Part shown: piece by piece, positions 16,247 through 25,700 of the stretch | How positions within the stretch are numbered: the stretch's first letter is position 1 | Layout of the letters: every line of letters starts with the position of its first letter | Source of the DNA: Caldilineaceae bacterium SB0661_bin_32 | GTDB lineage: Bacteria; Chloroflexota; Anaerolineae; Caldilineales; Caldilineaceae | DNA: 64,000 bases | Direction of reading: 5' to 3' | Assembly: GCA_009841235.1 (NCBI GenBank) | Contig: VXMH01000028.1 | Location: forward strand, 90,309-154,308 | Notes under the pieces: model-generated | The model's database searches: none | Told to the model about the DNA's origin: nothing | Seen by the model: only the letters and a program-made list of their open reading frames with translations | Position numbers and translations under genes: made by a program

Positions 16247-17218
16247 ATGAAAGACCCGTTCATAGTTCACGCCGATATCCGTTCTTTCGCCGAGGCACGC
16301 GTGAATCTTCCATCGGCTTCTGCACGCCGGTATCGGGAACAAGTAAATCGCTTGCGAGAGAGTCTCGCAAAACACATCGCGGACAACCCTGGTTTCGCGC
16401 TGGTCAAAATGCTTCATGCCGGAAGTGTTGCTAAGGGTACTGCTCTTCGTACTATCAACGATCTTGACGCCGCCGTATACGTACAGAAGGACCAATCCCC
16501 TGTTGACGAGAGAGAGTTGGTGCCTTGGGTGGCGGACTGCCTCCGCGAAGCATACCCTCAAAAAGATCCGAGCGATTTCAGTACGGACTCACCGCATTGT
16601 GTGACTATTCACTTCAGGGGAACTGGCTTGGATGTCGATGTCGTCCCTGTCCTCTACGAGGGAGATGAGAACGACTATGGATACCTTGTAGACAAATATA
16701 CAGGCGAAAGGCTTCTGACCAGCGTCCCTCTCCATCTTGAATTTATTCGCAAGCGGAAAGCTGCCAACCAGACACACTTTGCCCAAGTAGTGCGTTTAGT
16801 CAAGTGGTGGGCTAGTCAACGCAAAGCGGAGAACTCTGCATTCAAGTGCAAGTCGTTCCTTTTGGAGCTTTTGATTGCTTATCTAGCGGATGAAGGCACC
16901 GGCCTGAAGGATTACCCCCAAGCTCTTGAGGCCTTCTTCAGCTACATAGTGAAGACCGGCCTTGAAGAGCGTGTATCGTTCACCGACTATTATTCGCCTA
17001 GTCGTCTGCCAGATCCTACCGGGGCCGCAATCGAAGTCTTCGATCCAGTCAACGCTGAAAACAACGTGACCGACAAATACACATTGTCTGATCGTGAGGC
17101 GCTTGTCAAAGTCGCGGAAGAGGCGGCCGACGCCATTCGAGAAGCTTTCTACGCCACAACCAAGGGGCGTGCAGTGGAATTATGGCAGGTCGTTCTTGGA
17201 CCATCTTTCAGAGGATAA
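16247..17218 (+). CDS. cdn: CBASS CD-NTase (cyclic oligonucleotide synthase)
   Basis: A 323-residue cGAS/DncV-like nucleotidyltransferase. The catalytic core shows G59-S60, K-G-T at 63-65, D72-x-D74 in N-D-L-D-A-A-V, and a third acidic strand L-D-V-D-V-V-P-V with D131. All three metal-binding acids and the GS motif are intact. The enzyme makes a cyclic di- or trinucleotide from NTPs after phage sensing. GGAGGGGAA precedes the ATG. The next genes are HORMA, TRIP13-like and SAVED effector, the type III CBASS order, in which HORMA binding activates the enzyme. The exact clade and product cannot be told by eye, although Cap4 partners usually respond to cyclic trinucleotides. Confidence 0.93.
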   Translation: MKDPFIVHADIRSFAEARVNLPSASARRYREQVNRLRESLAKHIADNPGFALVKMLHAGSVAKGTALRTINDLDAAVYVQKDQSPVDERELVPWVADCLREAYPQKDPSDFSTDSPHCVTIHFRGTGLDVDVVPVLYEGDENDYGYLVDKYTGERLLTSVPLHLEFIRKRKAANQTHFAQVVRLVKWWASQRKAENSAFKCKSFLLELLIAYLADEGTGLKDYPQALEAFFSYIVKTGLEERVSFTDYYSPSRLPDPTGAAIEVFDPVNAENNVTDKYTLSDREALVKVAEEAADAIREAFYATTKGRAVELWQVVLGPSFRG

Positions 17219-17224
17219 CCAAAT

Positions 17225-17728
17225 ATGACGAACACGTTCACTACCAGCACCACTTTCACTAGGACAAATGCGGAACATCTTGCTTCGAAGGTGGTGTCGG
17301 ATCTCCGAGGCATGAAGGCCTACTATTATCGGCCGGATGAATCCCTGATATGGGACTACTATGAAGAGTTGGCCGAACTCCTCTCTGACGGCTATGTGGC
17401 AAGTGTGGAATATGGCTTCAAGCGAAATGGGCAGAGAGTCGTTACGCTGTCCTACGAGATTCGAACGGACGGTTCGCTCGCTGATGGGAAGTCTGGAGGT
17501 GTTTTCGCGAGGGCGGACATATCGGGAACTACGTGGTTCTCCTTCCTAGAGTACAGCAGGAAGTGGAATTCCCTGTCTTCCGGGGCTCAACAGGAGATCA
17601 AAGCGAACCTTCCAATCCAACGTAGTTATGGCCAGGCACCCCAAGACGGCAGCGGCTACTGGGTTACAGACCGGAGTTACTCCTCACAAGGTGTAGGTAC
17701 ACAGCGCCGTACTTTCCGTCCCTACTAG
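17225..17728 (+). CDS. cap7: Bacterial HORMA-domain protein (Cap7), CD-NTase activator
   Basis: A 167-residue protein beginning in a Ser/Thr-rich tail (T-N-T-F-T-T-S-T-T-F-T-R). This pattern and size match bacterial HORMA proteins of type III CBASS, which sense peptides and, when closed around a ligand, bind and activate the CD-NTase. No catalytic motif, signal peptide or membrane segment is present. The C-terminal 40 residues are Gly/Ser/Tyr-rich and could form the mobile safety belt. Starts 6 nt after the CD-NTase stop and ends 10 nt before the AAA+ gene. The assignment relies on position and length as much as on sequence, since the family is very divergent. Confidence 0.82.
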   Translation: MTNTFTTSTTFTRTNAEHLASKVVSDLRGMKAYYYRPDESLIWDYYEELAELLSDGYVASVEYGFKRNGQRVVTLSYEIRTDGSLADGKSGGVFARADISGTTWFSFLEYSRKWNSLSSGAQQEIKANLPIQRSYGQAPQDGSGYWVTDRSYSSQGVGTQRRTFRPY

Positions 17729-17738
17729 GTGATTCCCT

Positions 17739-18674
17739 ATGACCTCATTGGACCTGTTTGACGACGTAAAGGAGCTGCCTGACACGGATGCGGCTCAACA
17801 GTTTGCCCGGCTGGTTGGACTAGATCGTTTGAAAGAACTCCTGCTGAAGGAGGTACGCCTCCTGCTCGTTCCAGGACTTCTCGAACAATGGAGTATGGAT
17901 AGGCACGGCAGTGTGTTGCCATGTGTAGAGGACTTCAATCGGAGACCGCCGCTGTTAGTGTTTTCTGGAGATGTGGGCACTGGAAAGACAACCCTTGCTA
18001 ACAGTTTCGGTGATCCTATTGCACGAGGGGGAGACATAGCAAAGGTTACAGTTCTTCGTCTGAGCCTCATCACTCGTGGCAGAGGAGCTGTCGGCGAGAT
18101 GACCCGTTTAATTTCGCAAGCATTCGATGAAGTGGGTGCATTGGCTCGGAAGGGGGTCAACGCCAACGGTAATCCCTCTTCCGCGGTCGTATTCGTGATA
18201 GATGAGGCTGACGCGCTCGCAGAGACGCGGGCCACTGAACAAATGCACCACGAGGATCGAGCGGGAGTCAATGCCCTTATCAGGGGCATAGATCAGCTCA
18301 CACAGGAGCGTTTGCCTGCCCTGGTGGTACTTTGCACAAATCGTCCCGAATCGCTTGATCCGGCAGTCCTGCGTCGGGCGGCAGTACATTATGAATTCAA
18401 GCGGCCAAGCAAAGAGCAGAGGGAATCGCTCTTACGCGAGGCTTTCGTGAATGTCTTCAGCGACAGCCAATACCGTGAATTGGCAAGACTGACCGGGTCA
18501 AATGGAAGAGATTACGGCTATACCTTTTCTGATGTGACCCAGCGCTTCATACCTAGCATTGTCCGCGACGCATTCCCAGATAAAGAAGTGACCTTTGAAC
18601 TCGCCCTATCAGTACTTGAACAAGTAGAGCCCACCCAGCCGTTTGGCATCACAGATGGTGTACGGAAATTATGA
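17739..18674 (+). CDS. cap6: TRIP13/Pch2-like AAA+ ATPase (Cap6)
   Basis: A 311-residue single-domain AAA+ protein. Walker A is G-D-V-G-T-G-K-T at 77-84, Walker B V-V-F-V-I-D-E-A-D at 150-158, sensor 1 N201 in L-C-T-N-R-P, and arginine fingers lie in L-R-R-A (211-214). It shows the expected TRIP13 features: a short N-terminal region and a lid with Y-x-x-S-D-V. In type III CBASS this hexamer unfolds the closed HORMA protein and shuts off signalling. A T-R-G-R-G pore-loop-like segment is at about 112-116. Overlaps the effector gene by 4 nt, so CBASS proteins are made in coupled fashion. Confidence 0.9.
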   Translation: MTSLDLFDDVKELPDTDAAQQFARLVGLDRLKELLLKEVRLLLVPGLLEQWSMDRHGSVLPCVEDFNRRPPLLVFSGDVGTGKTTLANSFGDPIARGGDIAKVTVLRLSLITRGRGAVGEMTRLISQAFDEVGALARKGVNANGNPSSAVVFVIDEADALAETRATEQMHHEDRAGVNALIRGIDQLTQERLPALVVLCTNRPESLDPAVLRRAAVHYEFKRPSKEQRESLLREAFVNVFSDSQYRELARLTGSNGRDYGYTFSDVTQRFIPSIVRDAFPDKEVTFELALSVLEQVEPTQPFGITDGVRKL

Positions 18675-20125
18675 CAAAACGACTAAGCGCAAGCGGTGCC
18701 CGCATCAGAGGCGACGACTATCAGCATCTGTTCGCATGGCTTCAGGTGATCAGGGCAATTCAGGTAGAGAGTGGCATCACCGAAATCGGAATAGAAGATC
18801 CCGAAGCAGGCAATGCAGATGACGTTACTGTCTACACGGAGGACCAAAAACACGAATACTATCAAGTAAAGTCTTCAGTCGATGCACGAGAGACCATCGG
18901 ATTAGAATGGCTCATGAAGCCGAGCAGAGCAGGTGGGCCAAGCGTAGTCCAGGGGTTCCACAGACTGTGGGCGGATGGCCCGAAGCAATGTAAACCAAAG
19001 TTATTCCTGGTCACTAACCGCCTCGCCACAGATGGAGATCCGATCTTGAAAATGAGAGACGGGCGCGATGGTACTGTCGTACGTTCCTTGAAACGCGCAC
19101 GCCCTAAGTCAAACGCTGGCATTGCGCGCAAGACACTCGCTGAACATCTCCAGGTTTGTGAGAAAGAGGTGCTATTCTTTCTTGAGAACCTTTGTTTTAA
19201 ACTCGGTAAGACCCATAACGACTGGATAGAGATGGCGATACCATATATGTTCGCAGTAGGTCTCCGCCATGATGAAGATGCGATTTCTCAAGGTATAGGA
19301 ATCGTGCGAGGCTGGGTAACCGAAGGCGTGAGGAGGCTCACCACCGCCGAATTGCGTCAAACGGTAGAGCCACTAAATCGCTCTAGCGAACTTCCGGCAG
19401 CTTCGCTTCTTGTTCAGGCCATTGACCGGGACCCCATGCCGGAGGCCGCTACGATTGCTCTTGACTGGGCCAGTCTGTTCCCAGGCAGTGAGCCAAGAGT
19501 TCGCCGTCAGCCATCGGACCAATCGCTGTGGAACGACCGTTTCCGGCCAGAACTCCAAAAAGCAGCGAAGGATTTAAGAGCCCTGGGACACAACAATGTT
19601 CTCGTCCGGGGGTACATGCGGTTACCTACATGGTTTGCTACAGGAGTCGAGTTGGGCAAAACTGCTGACTTTCAGGTTACGTCCTTTCAGGATCAGGCAC
19701 CTTGGTCATCAAAAGGAGCGTTATCTGCCATCGCTATCGAGCGCATCGATACAGGCCTGGGAAATGGCGAAGATCTCGCCATAGGGATTGCGTTGGCATT
19801 TGACCTCTCGACAGATGTGCTGGCATACCTTCACGAACAACAAATCAATGTCGGTAGATATGTATGTCTCCGTCCTGCAGGCGGTGCAAATAACCAGGCA
19901 ATCCGCAACGCCGCTGAGGCTAGACAATGGGCTTATGCGGTACGGGACTTGATTCGACGTCTCGTTCAGGAATATAGACCCAGCCGAATTCATCTCTTCT
20001 TGGCGGGGCCGCGTGGAGCGATACTCCTACTAGGCCACCTGTGGGACCGTATGCCAGACACACAGCTCTACGAGGACCTCGGTTCCACCAGAGGGTATAG
20101 CCCTTCGTACCTGATTCCGAACTGA
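18671..20125 (+). CDS. cap4: Cap4-like CBASS effector: DUF4297-type nuclease plus SAVED domain
   Basis: A 484-residue effector. The N-terminal nuclease domain resembles DUF4297: G-D-D-Y-Q-H-L near residues 14-20, acidic D50-D51 in N-A-D-D-V-T-V, and Q65-V-K67 in Y-Y-Q-V-K, a QxK variant of the PD-(D/E)xK active site. The C-terminal ~220 residues fit a SAVED domain, with the signature I-H-L-F-L-A-G-P-R-G-A near 447-457 followed by L-L-L-G-H-L-W. SAVED binds cyclic oligonucleotides and drives oligomerisation, turning on promiscuous dsDNA cleavage and killing the infected cell. Active-site residues look intact. This is the last gene of the operon. Confidence 0.9.
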   Translation: MTKRLSASGARIRGDDYQHLFAWLQVIRAIQVESGITEIGIEDPEAGNADDVTVYTEDQKHEYYQVKSSVDARETIGLEWLMKPSRAGGPSVVQGFHRLWADGPKQCKPKLFLVTNRLATDGDPILKMRDGRDGTVVRSLKRARPKSNAGIARKTLAEHLQVCEKEVLFFLENLCFKLGKTHNDWIEMAIPYMFAVGLRHDEDAISQGIGIVRGWVTEGVRRLTTAELRQTVEPLNRSSELPAASLLVQAIDRDPMPEAATIALDWASLFPGSEPRVRRQPSDQSLWNDRFRPELQKAAKDLRALGHNNVLVRGYMRLPTWFATGVELGKTADFQVTSFQDQAPWSSKGALSAIAIERIDTGLGNGEDLAIGIALAFDLSTDVLAYLHEQQINVGRYVCLRPAGGANNQAIRNAAEARQWAYAVRDLIRRLVQEYRPSRIHLFLAGPRGAILLLGHLWDRMPDTQLYEDLGSTRGYSPSYLIPN

Positions 20126-20877
20126 GGAACCGCGTATGAGACAGTACGATAACGATAGAGCATCAGGACTCCCGACAGTGGGCGACACTTGGCCCCTAAA
20201 GCATCGGGGTTCCGTCGTCGTTTCAAGGGCTCTGCTTCGGCAAGATCGGACACTTATCCGATGTGCCTGCAGCCGCTGGACAGCTTAGACTGTTCGAGGG
20301 TCAGGGAGGGCCGGTAGCGGCTGATGCACCCTCCGCGGCCGTGCTTGAGGACTGAACAGATCTGTAGTCTACATTGATCTGGATGCGGGAGCGCGGGAAA
20401 AGCTTCAGGTTTTGGCCCACTCCCAGCCCCTGGCCGATTATCAGTTCGTTCACGTAACCAGACCGTTGCTTCATTCGTTCCCATTCAAACGCAGTACAAG
20501 CACGTCAAGCGCTGCGCATGCATAATGCCTATAGGGTACCCCTTACCCGTTTTAGAGCCTTAGAACACTGTGAGAGCAGTCGAAATTTCCTGATCCGGCT
20601 GAAGCTGGTGCGTTTTGCCCGATCTACATTTTTGCCCAGATTAGGCGAATTTCTGCGTTTTCAACCCGTTTTCCGAAAGTCCAACCGCACTGGAGGCGTT
20701 CTAAGAACCGTTTTCGATGCTTCAGGCGTTCTGATACCTTACAATTTTTTTGGCGCGCTGTTGGCGGTGGTCCTGTCGCACTCCAGTCGTAGGCCCTATG
20801 AGTGGCGGTCCACAACGTCGGCGCGCTCACCGCGCCTCTAGGCGCGTTCCAAGCCTATCTTCTCGAACGCGCCGGCA
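20126..20877. other. Decayed stretch between CBASS and the recombinase remnant
   Basis: About 750 bases with no intact gene. A 52-codon open tail at about 20200-20355 (ending A-A-V-L-E-D then TGA) and a following plus frame at about 20365-20525 (V-V-Y-I-D-L-D-A-G) read as protein-like pieces in different frames, suggesting eroded coding sequence. From 20570 to 20770 the DNA is AT-richer and shows nothing. Confidence 0.35.
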
Positions 20878-21320
20878 ATGGCGTCGGCCTCTCGTCGTTG
20901 CGCTTTCGAGGAAACACGCGCAGCTGCGCGCAAGCGCGGTTTTATCGATGTTGCGCTCTGCCGGCTGACCGTGCTCCGATCAAGAACGGATACGGGCTCC
21001 CAGACCGTCTATCTAACGCCGCCGGCTGTGCGGTCGTTGATCACGATCCGGCCAGTCGAGGTCAAGAGGTCGGCGTCGATCTTCGGGCTTTCTCCCTCTG
21101 CGGTTTCACGACGCATCAAGGCGGCGGCCGTCGCCGCTCTGAGGTCGAGTTACTCTGGTCACAGCAGGCGGGTGGGGATGGCAAGGCACATGGCCGCTGG
21201 CCGGTGCGCCTACGCATGAGATCATGGCACAAGGGCGCTGGAAGACTGTCGGCGTGGTCGAAACCTAAACGCGGGGAGAGAGAGCGGGACGGGCGTGCAG
21301 GTAGCTCTCCTGACGGTGCC
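20878..21320 (+). pseudogene. Inactivated tyrosine recombinase (integrase) remnant
   Basis: The frame carries the catalytic domain of a phage-type integrase: E-E-T-R-A-A-A-R-K-R-G-F-I-D-V-A-L, then R-L-T-V-L-R-S-R-T-D-T and Y-L-T-P-P-A-V-R, and the box S-G-H-S-R-R-V-G-M-A-R at 21154-21186. Three lesions are visible. The middle of the catalytic domain, including the first arginine region, appears deleted between D-V-A-L and R-L-T-V. One base is gained near 21199, after which the frame continues as T-H-E-I-M-A-Q-G-R-W-K-T. The codon expected for the nucleophilic tyrosine in 'E-T-Y-T-R-G-E' is TAA at 21266-21268. The enzyme must be dead. It marks a past integration event beside the CBASS genes. 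Confidence 0.75.
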
Positions 21321-21389
21321 CGGTGCGGCTGAAAATCCCTTTTAATTTTACACGGGCAGGTGTCATTAAGTAGACTGGGCACCAAAGAA

Positions 21390-21425
21390 AAAGAGCGCCC
21401 ACACCGCCAGTGTTTAGCGCTCTTT
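21390..21425 (-). terminator. Hairpin with T-tract reading leftward
   Basis: A 9-bp stem, AAAGAGCGC at 21390-21398 with GCGCTCTTT at 21417-21425. Read on the minus strand the stem is followed by TTTTTCTTT, the form of a rho-independent terminator. No minus-strand gene is evident just upstream of it, so it could end a small antisense RNA. Confidence 0.45.
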
Positions 21426-21530
21426 AAGTGAACCGGCCGCGTTAGCGGGCGTGGAGTTGTCAATATAGTGGCAGACAAAGGTGTTTGTAAATTAGGGTTC
21501 TGTGTGAATCCGCCGGTGGTGTGGGCGCTC
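21393..21530. repeat. Inverted repeat, 16-bp arms about 107 bp apart
   Basis: GAGCGCCCACACCGCC at 21393-21408 is matched in inverse orientation by 21515-21530 with one mismatch. The left arm also takes part in the 21390-21425 hairpin, so two alternative pairings are possible. Could be a structured RNA or a remnant of a small mobile element in front of the membrane-protein gene. Confidence 0.45.
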
Positions 21531-21566
21531 CTGATGGCCGCGAAATGCAGCAAGGGGGTAGCTGAT

Positions 21567-22166
21567 ATGAGTTGGTCGAGGTTGAAAGAATTTTTCCAAA
21601 CTAATTGGAAATGGATTATTTCTATGGTATCGGGTGTTATCTTGGAACCTGTCATAGAGCGGTTTGTGTTGTCTATTTTTTCCTCACTTTTTGAAGTGGG
21701 GCCATTGAATTCGGCGACACTGCGATTCTTGCTGTTTGCAGCGGCAGCATGTGGAATAACCGGAGTCGTTGTATTTGTGGTTGTTCCTGCTCTTGTAAGG
21801 GTGGCCGACTGGCTTTTTCGTCCAGCGCTTGTCGGTTCAAAGCCTCGCAGATTTTATAGTTTGCTTCCCGAAGTGAAGTCGTGTTTGGATGTCTTAGAGA
21901 AGGATTACGAATTTGAAGCCGCTACCCTAGGCAGAAGCGACGGGGTGACTGCGCCTCCATTTGACTCTTATGTAAGGTACGCAGAGTTGAGGAGTCGGTT
22001 GGGGCGGTTGTTCTTGAAGCTTGAAAAATTGGGCGTTCCTGTTCCTGATTCTATTCAGATAGACTCGCTTGGAGATCTCATCGACATGGTTATGTATCTT
22101 ACTCAGTTGAAGAATTACATGTCTGCCCGCGATCTAAACGCTGCCCGGGAAATAGTTCCACCGTAG
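21567..22166 (+). CDS. Unrecognised two-helix membrane protein, 199 aa
   Basis: The ATG at 21567 has AAGGGGGTA 7-8 nt upstream, so I prefer it to the longer frame from 21468. An amphipathic N-terminus (W-S-R-L-K-E-F-F) leads to a hydrophobic segment at about residues 14-35 and a second strong membrane helix at about 52-82 (Ala/Val/Phe-rich). A soluble helical domain of about 110 residues follows, ending in Asn/Ala-rich helices. There are no cysteine pairs or catalytic motifs that I recognise. The gene uses more A/T-rich codons than the metabolic genes and lies between two defence modules, next to a recombinase remnant. It could be a membrane effector of abortive infection or plain cargo; not assignable. 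Confidence 0.6.
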   Translation: MSWSRLKEFFQTNWKWIISMVSGVILEPVIERFVLSIFSSLFEVGPLNSATLRFLLFAAAACGITGVVVFVVVPALVRVADWLFRPALVGSKPRRFYSLLPEVKSCLDVLEKDYEFEAATLGRSDGVTAPPFDSYVRYAELRSRLGRLFLKLEKLGVPVPDSIQIDSLGDLIDMVMYLTQLKNYMSARDLNAAREIVPP

Positions 22167-22510
22167 ACGTCTCTGACGTCTTGGTGCATGCTGAGTTGGC
22201 AGGCCTGGACGCCCAGGGCAGTCTCTGTCAAAGACTAGCTTCTTATCTGGGGATAGATAGGCCGGTGGTACCTACTGATGACGGCAGACCGCTCGCTTTG
22301 CGATCAGTGCACAACGCATCCGTCTGGATGCACCTTATTTTTCCCGTTTCGTGGTCTAGTCATTGGGGCCAACCATACACTACCTCGGAATTTCGTTCTT
22401 TGAGGATAGACTACATCCTCAAAATGCTATAACAATTAGATGCGCCTATCCTGGTCTTTGACTTAGTACGCTTGGATTCGTATATTTGTATGTGAATTCA
22501 GCTGATCTTT
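22167..22510. other. Intergenic stretch between membrane protein and helicase operon
   Basis: About 340 bases without a recognised gene. A plus-strand frame at 22181-22432 ends in a segment (A-S-V-W-M-H-L-I) shared with 32041 onward, see the repeat entries. Otherwise AT-rich. Confidence 0.35.
22316..22366 (+). repeat. Left copy of imperfect 51-bp direct repeat
   Basis: About 40 of 51 positions agree with 32041-32091 in the same orientation, including an unbroken TGGATGCACCTTAT. The core contains a small dyad (GCATCC...GGATGC). Many differences fall at third positions of the frame A-S-V-W-M-H-L-I-x-P-V, hinting that the repeat was once coding. The two copies bracket the helicase/methylase/ATPase operon. 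Confidence 0.6.
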
Positions 22511-22727
22511 CTATGTAGCGAGGTCAGTAAAATAGTCTTCGGAAAAATCAGGATCCTCATCATAGAATTGGCTGCCCACTTGTAGGTAGCCAAGGATAAC
22601 GACTAACATTGGATCGAAACGCTCAAAATTGTCTGCCCACCGCGGCGGGCGCCTGTTCAGGTTCAGGCCCCGCAAGTGAACGAATAGATCAAGAACAGCA
22701 GCAACTGGCCCGTTGGTAATCCGTCAA
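22511..22727 (-). pseudogene. Short coding-like fragment, minus strand
   Basis: Between a TGA near 22727 and a TAG at 22511-22513 the minus strand reads about 70 codons with a natural protein look (R-W-A-D-N-F-E-R-F-D-P-M-L-V-V-I, then Y-D-E-D-P-D-F-S-E-D-Y-F). No good start codon with a ribosome-binding site is visible, and its upstream end touches the helicase start region. Probably the tail of an older gene truncated when the helicase operon arrived. No family recognised. Confidence 0.35.
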
Positions 22728-22751
22728 GTAGGACGGCCAGTGGCAAGGAAA

Positions 22752-25700
22752 ATGACCAAAAAAATGGCTGAACATCCCCTGGCAGCACAAGAAGGCAATC
22801 GGATTACTCTGACGGGACACTTCGACGTGTCCGTCATATTGGAAGATGTGCGTCCCCTGGGCGCTAATGGGGCCGCAGGGTACGAGTGCCGTGTTCGTTT
22901 GCCTGACGGTACGCTCGAGGAGGCGGTCATCTCTCCAGATGAGGTAGCCGCGATTCTCGGTCCGGGAGAGATGGAGGTGTCGCGGCCTGCAGATGCAGAA
23001 CGCCTGCGTCTCTTGGTGGAATCCGCCCGAATCCGTCTCGCTTACGCCTACGACCGGCAGTTTGCGGTCAGTTTGTCCGGCATTCGCACTCTGCCTCATC
23101 AGATCGAAGCCGTCTACATGAAGATGCTGCCGCAGCCGCGGCTGCGATTTCTGCTTGCCGACGATCCCGGCGCTGGCAAGACAATTATGGCGGGCCTGCT
23201 GATCAAGGAGCTCAAGCTGCGAGAAGCCATCGACCGGTGCCTCATTCTTGTTCCGGCACCCCTGACGATTCAGTGGCAGGATGAGTTACTGCGATTCTTC
23301 AACGAGCCGTTTCAAATCGTCCATTCAGCGAACGACCAGCAACAGTTACTGAACCTTTGGGAGCGGGAGTCGCTCGTCATTTCGTCCATCGATTACGCCA
23401 AGCGGGACGATGTCCGCGAGCGTGTGTGGCAGCAGCGGTGGGATCTCGTCATTATTGACGAAGCCCACAAGTGCAGCGCCTATACCAAGAGCTCGGCCGG
23501 GCGAGATGACGAAGTCGACCGTACCAAACGATATCAACTGGCGGAACGGCTCTCAGAACAGTGCGATAACCTGCTTCTCCTGACCGCGACGCCCCACCAC
23601 GGGGACGACGACCGGTTCGCCCACTTCATCCGCCTGCTCGACCGCGACTTGTTTCCGGAGCCGCACCGGTTTAGCGAGGCCGCTGGTCGAGTCCGTCGTG
23701 AGGTATTGCAACTCGGGTACGACAGCCCTTGGTCGCTCCGGCGCCTGAAGGAAGATCTGAAGGATATGAGCGGCCGCCGCCTGTTTCCAGACCGGCATGT
23801 TCAAACGGTCAGCTTTAACCTTGGGCCGGAGGAATACACAATCTACAAAGCTGTAACCGCCTACATCAACGAATACCTGCCTCAGGCGACGGGGCGTCGC
23901 AAGAATAGCGTTGCTCTTGCACGCACGGTTTTCCAGCGCCGCCTTGCGAGTTCGACCCATGCGATCTACGAATCGCTGCGACGGCGGCAGAAAAAACTAA
24001 AGGATCTGCTCCGCGAACTCGAAAGTCTTTCACCGTCTCAGCGGTCGCGGAGGCTCGCGCAATTGCAAGGCCGACTAACGGACACCGAGCAGGATGAAGA
24101 CGATCTGGATGAAACAGCGAGGGATGGACTCATCGACGAGGCGACGACGGCGGCCGAGTTGGACCAGCTACGAGTCGAGCTTGCCGAGCTTGCCGAGTTG
24201 GTAGCAAGAGTGGGACGTGTCAGGGAAAACGGACGCGATTCGAAGCTGGTTGCCTTGCGCGAATGCGTGCAGAGGTCGGAGTTCGACGAATTGAAGGACG
24301 GACGAGGCAAACTCCTCGTCTTCACCGAACACCGAGACACGCTCGATTACCTGCGCGAACACTTCGAGGCGTGGGGCTATTCGACGTGCCAGATTCATGG
24401 TGGAATGAACCCGCGGGAGCGAAAGCGGGCCCAAGAGGACTTCCGGACAAGCAGCCAGATCTGCGTGGCCACTGAGGCAGCTGGGGAAGGTATCAACCTT
24501 CAATTCTGTCGCCTGATGATCAATTACGATCTGCCTTGGAATCCGACCCGCCTCGAACAGCGCCTGGGCCGGATCCATCGGATCGGACAGACACGCGACG
24601 TCTACGCGTTCAACTTCGTGGCGACGTCGTCGGAGGATGGCCAGCCGGTCATCGAGGGCCGCATCCTCGAACGGCTGCTGAGCAAGTTGGAACGAATGCG
24701 TGACGCGCTCGGCGACCGCGTGTTTGACGTGGTCGGCGAAGTGCTCTCGCTGAACAAGATCAACCTCCCTGACATGCTCCGCGAGGTGGCTTACGAGCCG
24801 AAACGTCTGGACGATTACCTTGACATGATCGACCGCATTGACCCCGATCTCCTCGGCCGCTACGAGGAAGCAACGGGAATCGCGCTGGCGCGTGGGCACG
24901 TGGACTTCTCGGCTTTCGCTCAGGCCAACCTTGAGGCCGAAGAGCGGCGGCTCATGCCGCGCTATGTTCAATCCCACTTCCTGAGTGCCGCAAAGGCTGT
25001 GGGTCTCCGCGTGGAGGAAAGAGCTGACGGGCTTTGGCGGGTAGAGCACGTGCTCTCCGACCTCCGCTCCGAGCGCCTCTCCGCGGTCCGGCGCCTGGGC
25101 GCACCGGCCGCGGGTTATCGGAAACTGACGTTCTACAAGGAGCACCTCGAGCAGGATCAACACCTCGATGCCGTTCTGCTTGGGCCCGGCCATCCCCTCT
25201 ACGCAGCGGTCGATGAGAAACTGAATGAACTCTTGGTTGATATTGTGGGAAAGGCTGCCGTATACGTGGACTCGATGACCTCTGCGCCATACCGCCTTCA
25301 CTTTTACGAAATCTCGGTACGAGGCAGGACGACCAAGGACGAACCTTCGACCATTCATGCCGAACTTACAGCCGTCCGGGAGGAATTAGGCAAACACGTG
25401 GCCGAAGCTGAACGGTTTGAGCTGGTTCCCGCAGATATTCTGATCGACCTCCCAGCCCACCCGCATCCCCCCGAAACACTTTCCGAATTTGACTACGGCC
25501 CCGTTAGCGACTACGTCAAGACAACCTTACAGATGGATCGCCGACGCGATGCGCAGTCCGAGCGCAGTCGCTACGCGGACGTGGCGCGCGACTATCTCCA
25601 GCAGTCATTCCACGCCCGGGTTCGGGCAGCGCAGGACCGCGTGATGCGGTTGCGAGCTCGAAAGCAAAAGGAGTCAGGGGTGGCCCTGGCTCTCCAGCGG

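Noticed and set aside
16119..20212. GCATCGGGGTTC occurs at 16119-16130 and 20201-20212, flanking the CBASS genes like att sites
   Set aside because: Only 12 bp are identical and one such pair is expected by chance in a few kb; the left copy also lies inside the CBASS leader rather than outside the system.
21116..21655. 179-codon minus frame over the integrase remnant and membrane-protein start
   Set aside because: Low-complexity, no family; the plus strand carries recognisable integrase boxes.
22181..22432. 83-codon plus frame as a real gene
   Set aside because: No ribosome-binding site or family; only its end resembles the direct repeat, so treated as intergenic.
24168..25358. Long antisense frame (396 codons) opposite the helicase
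   Set aside because: It is a shadow of the helicase frame in GC-rich DNA, with no family motifs and no ribosome-binding site.
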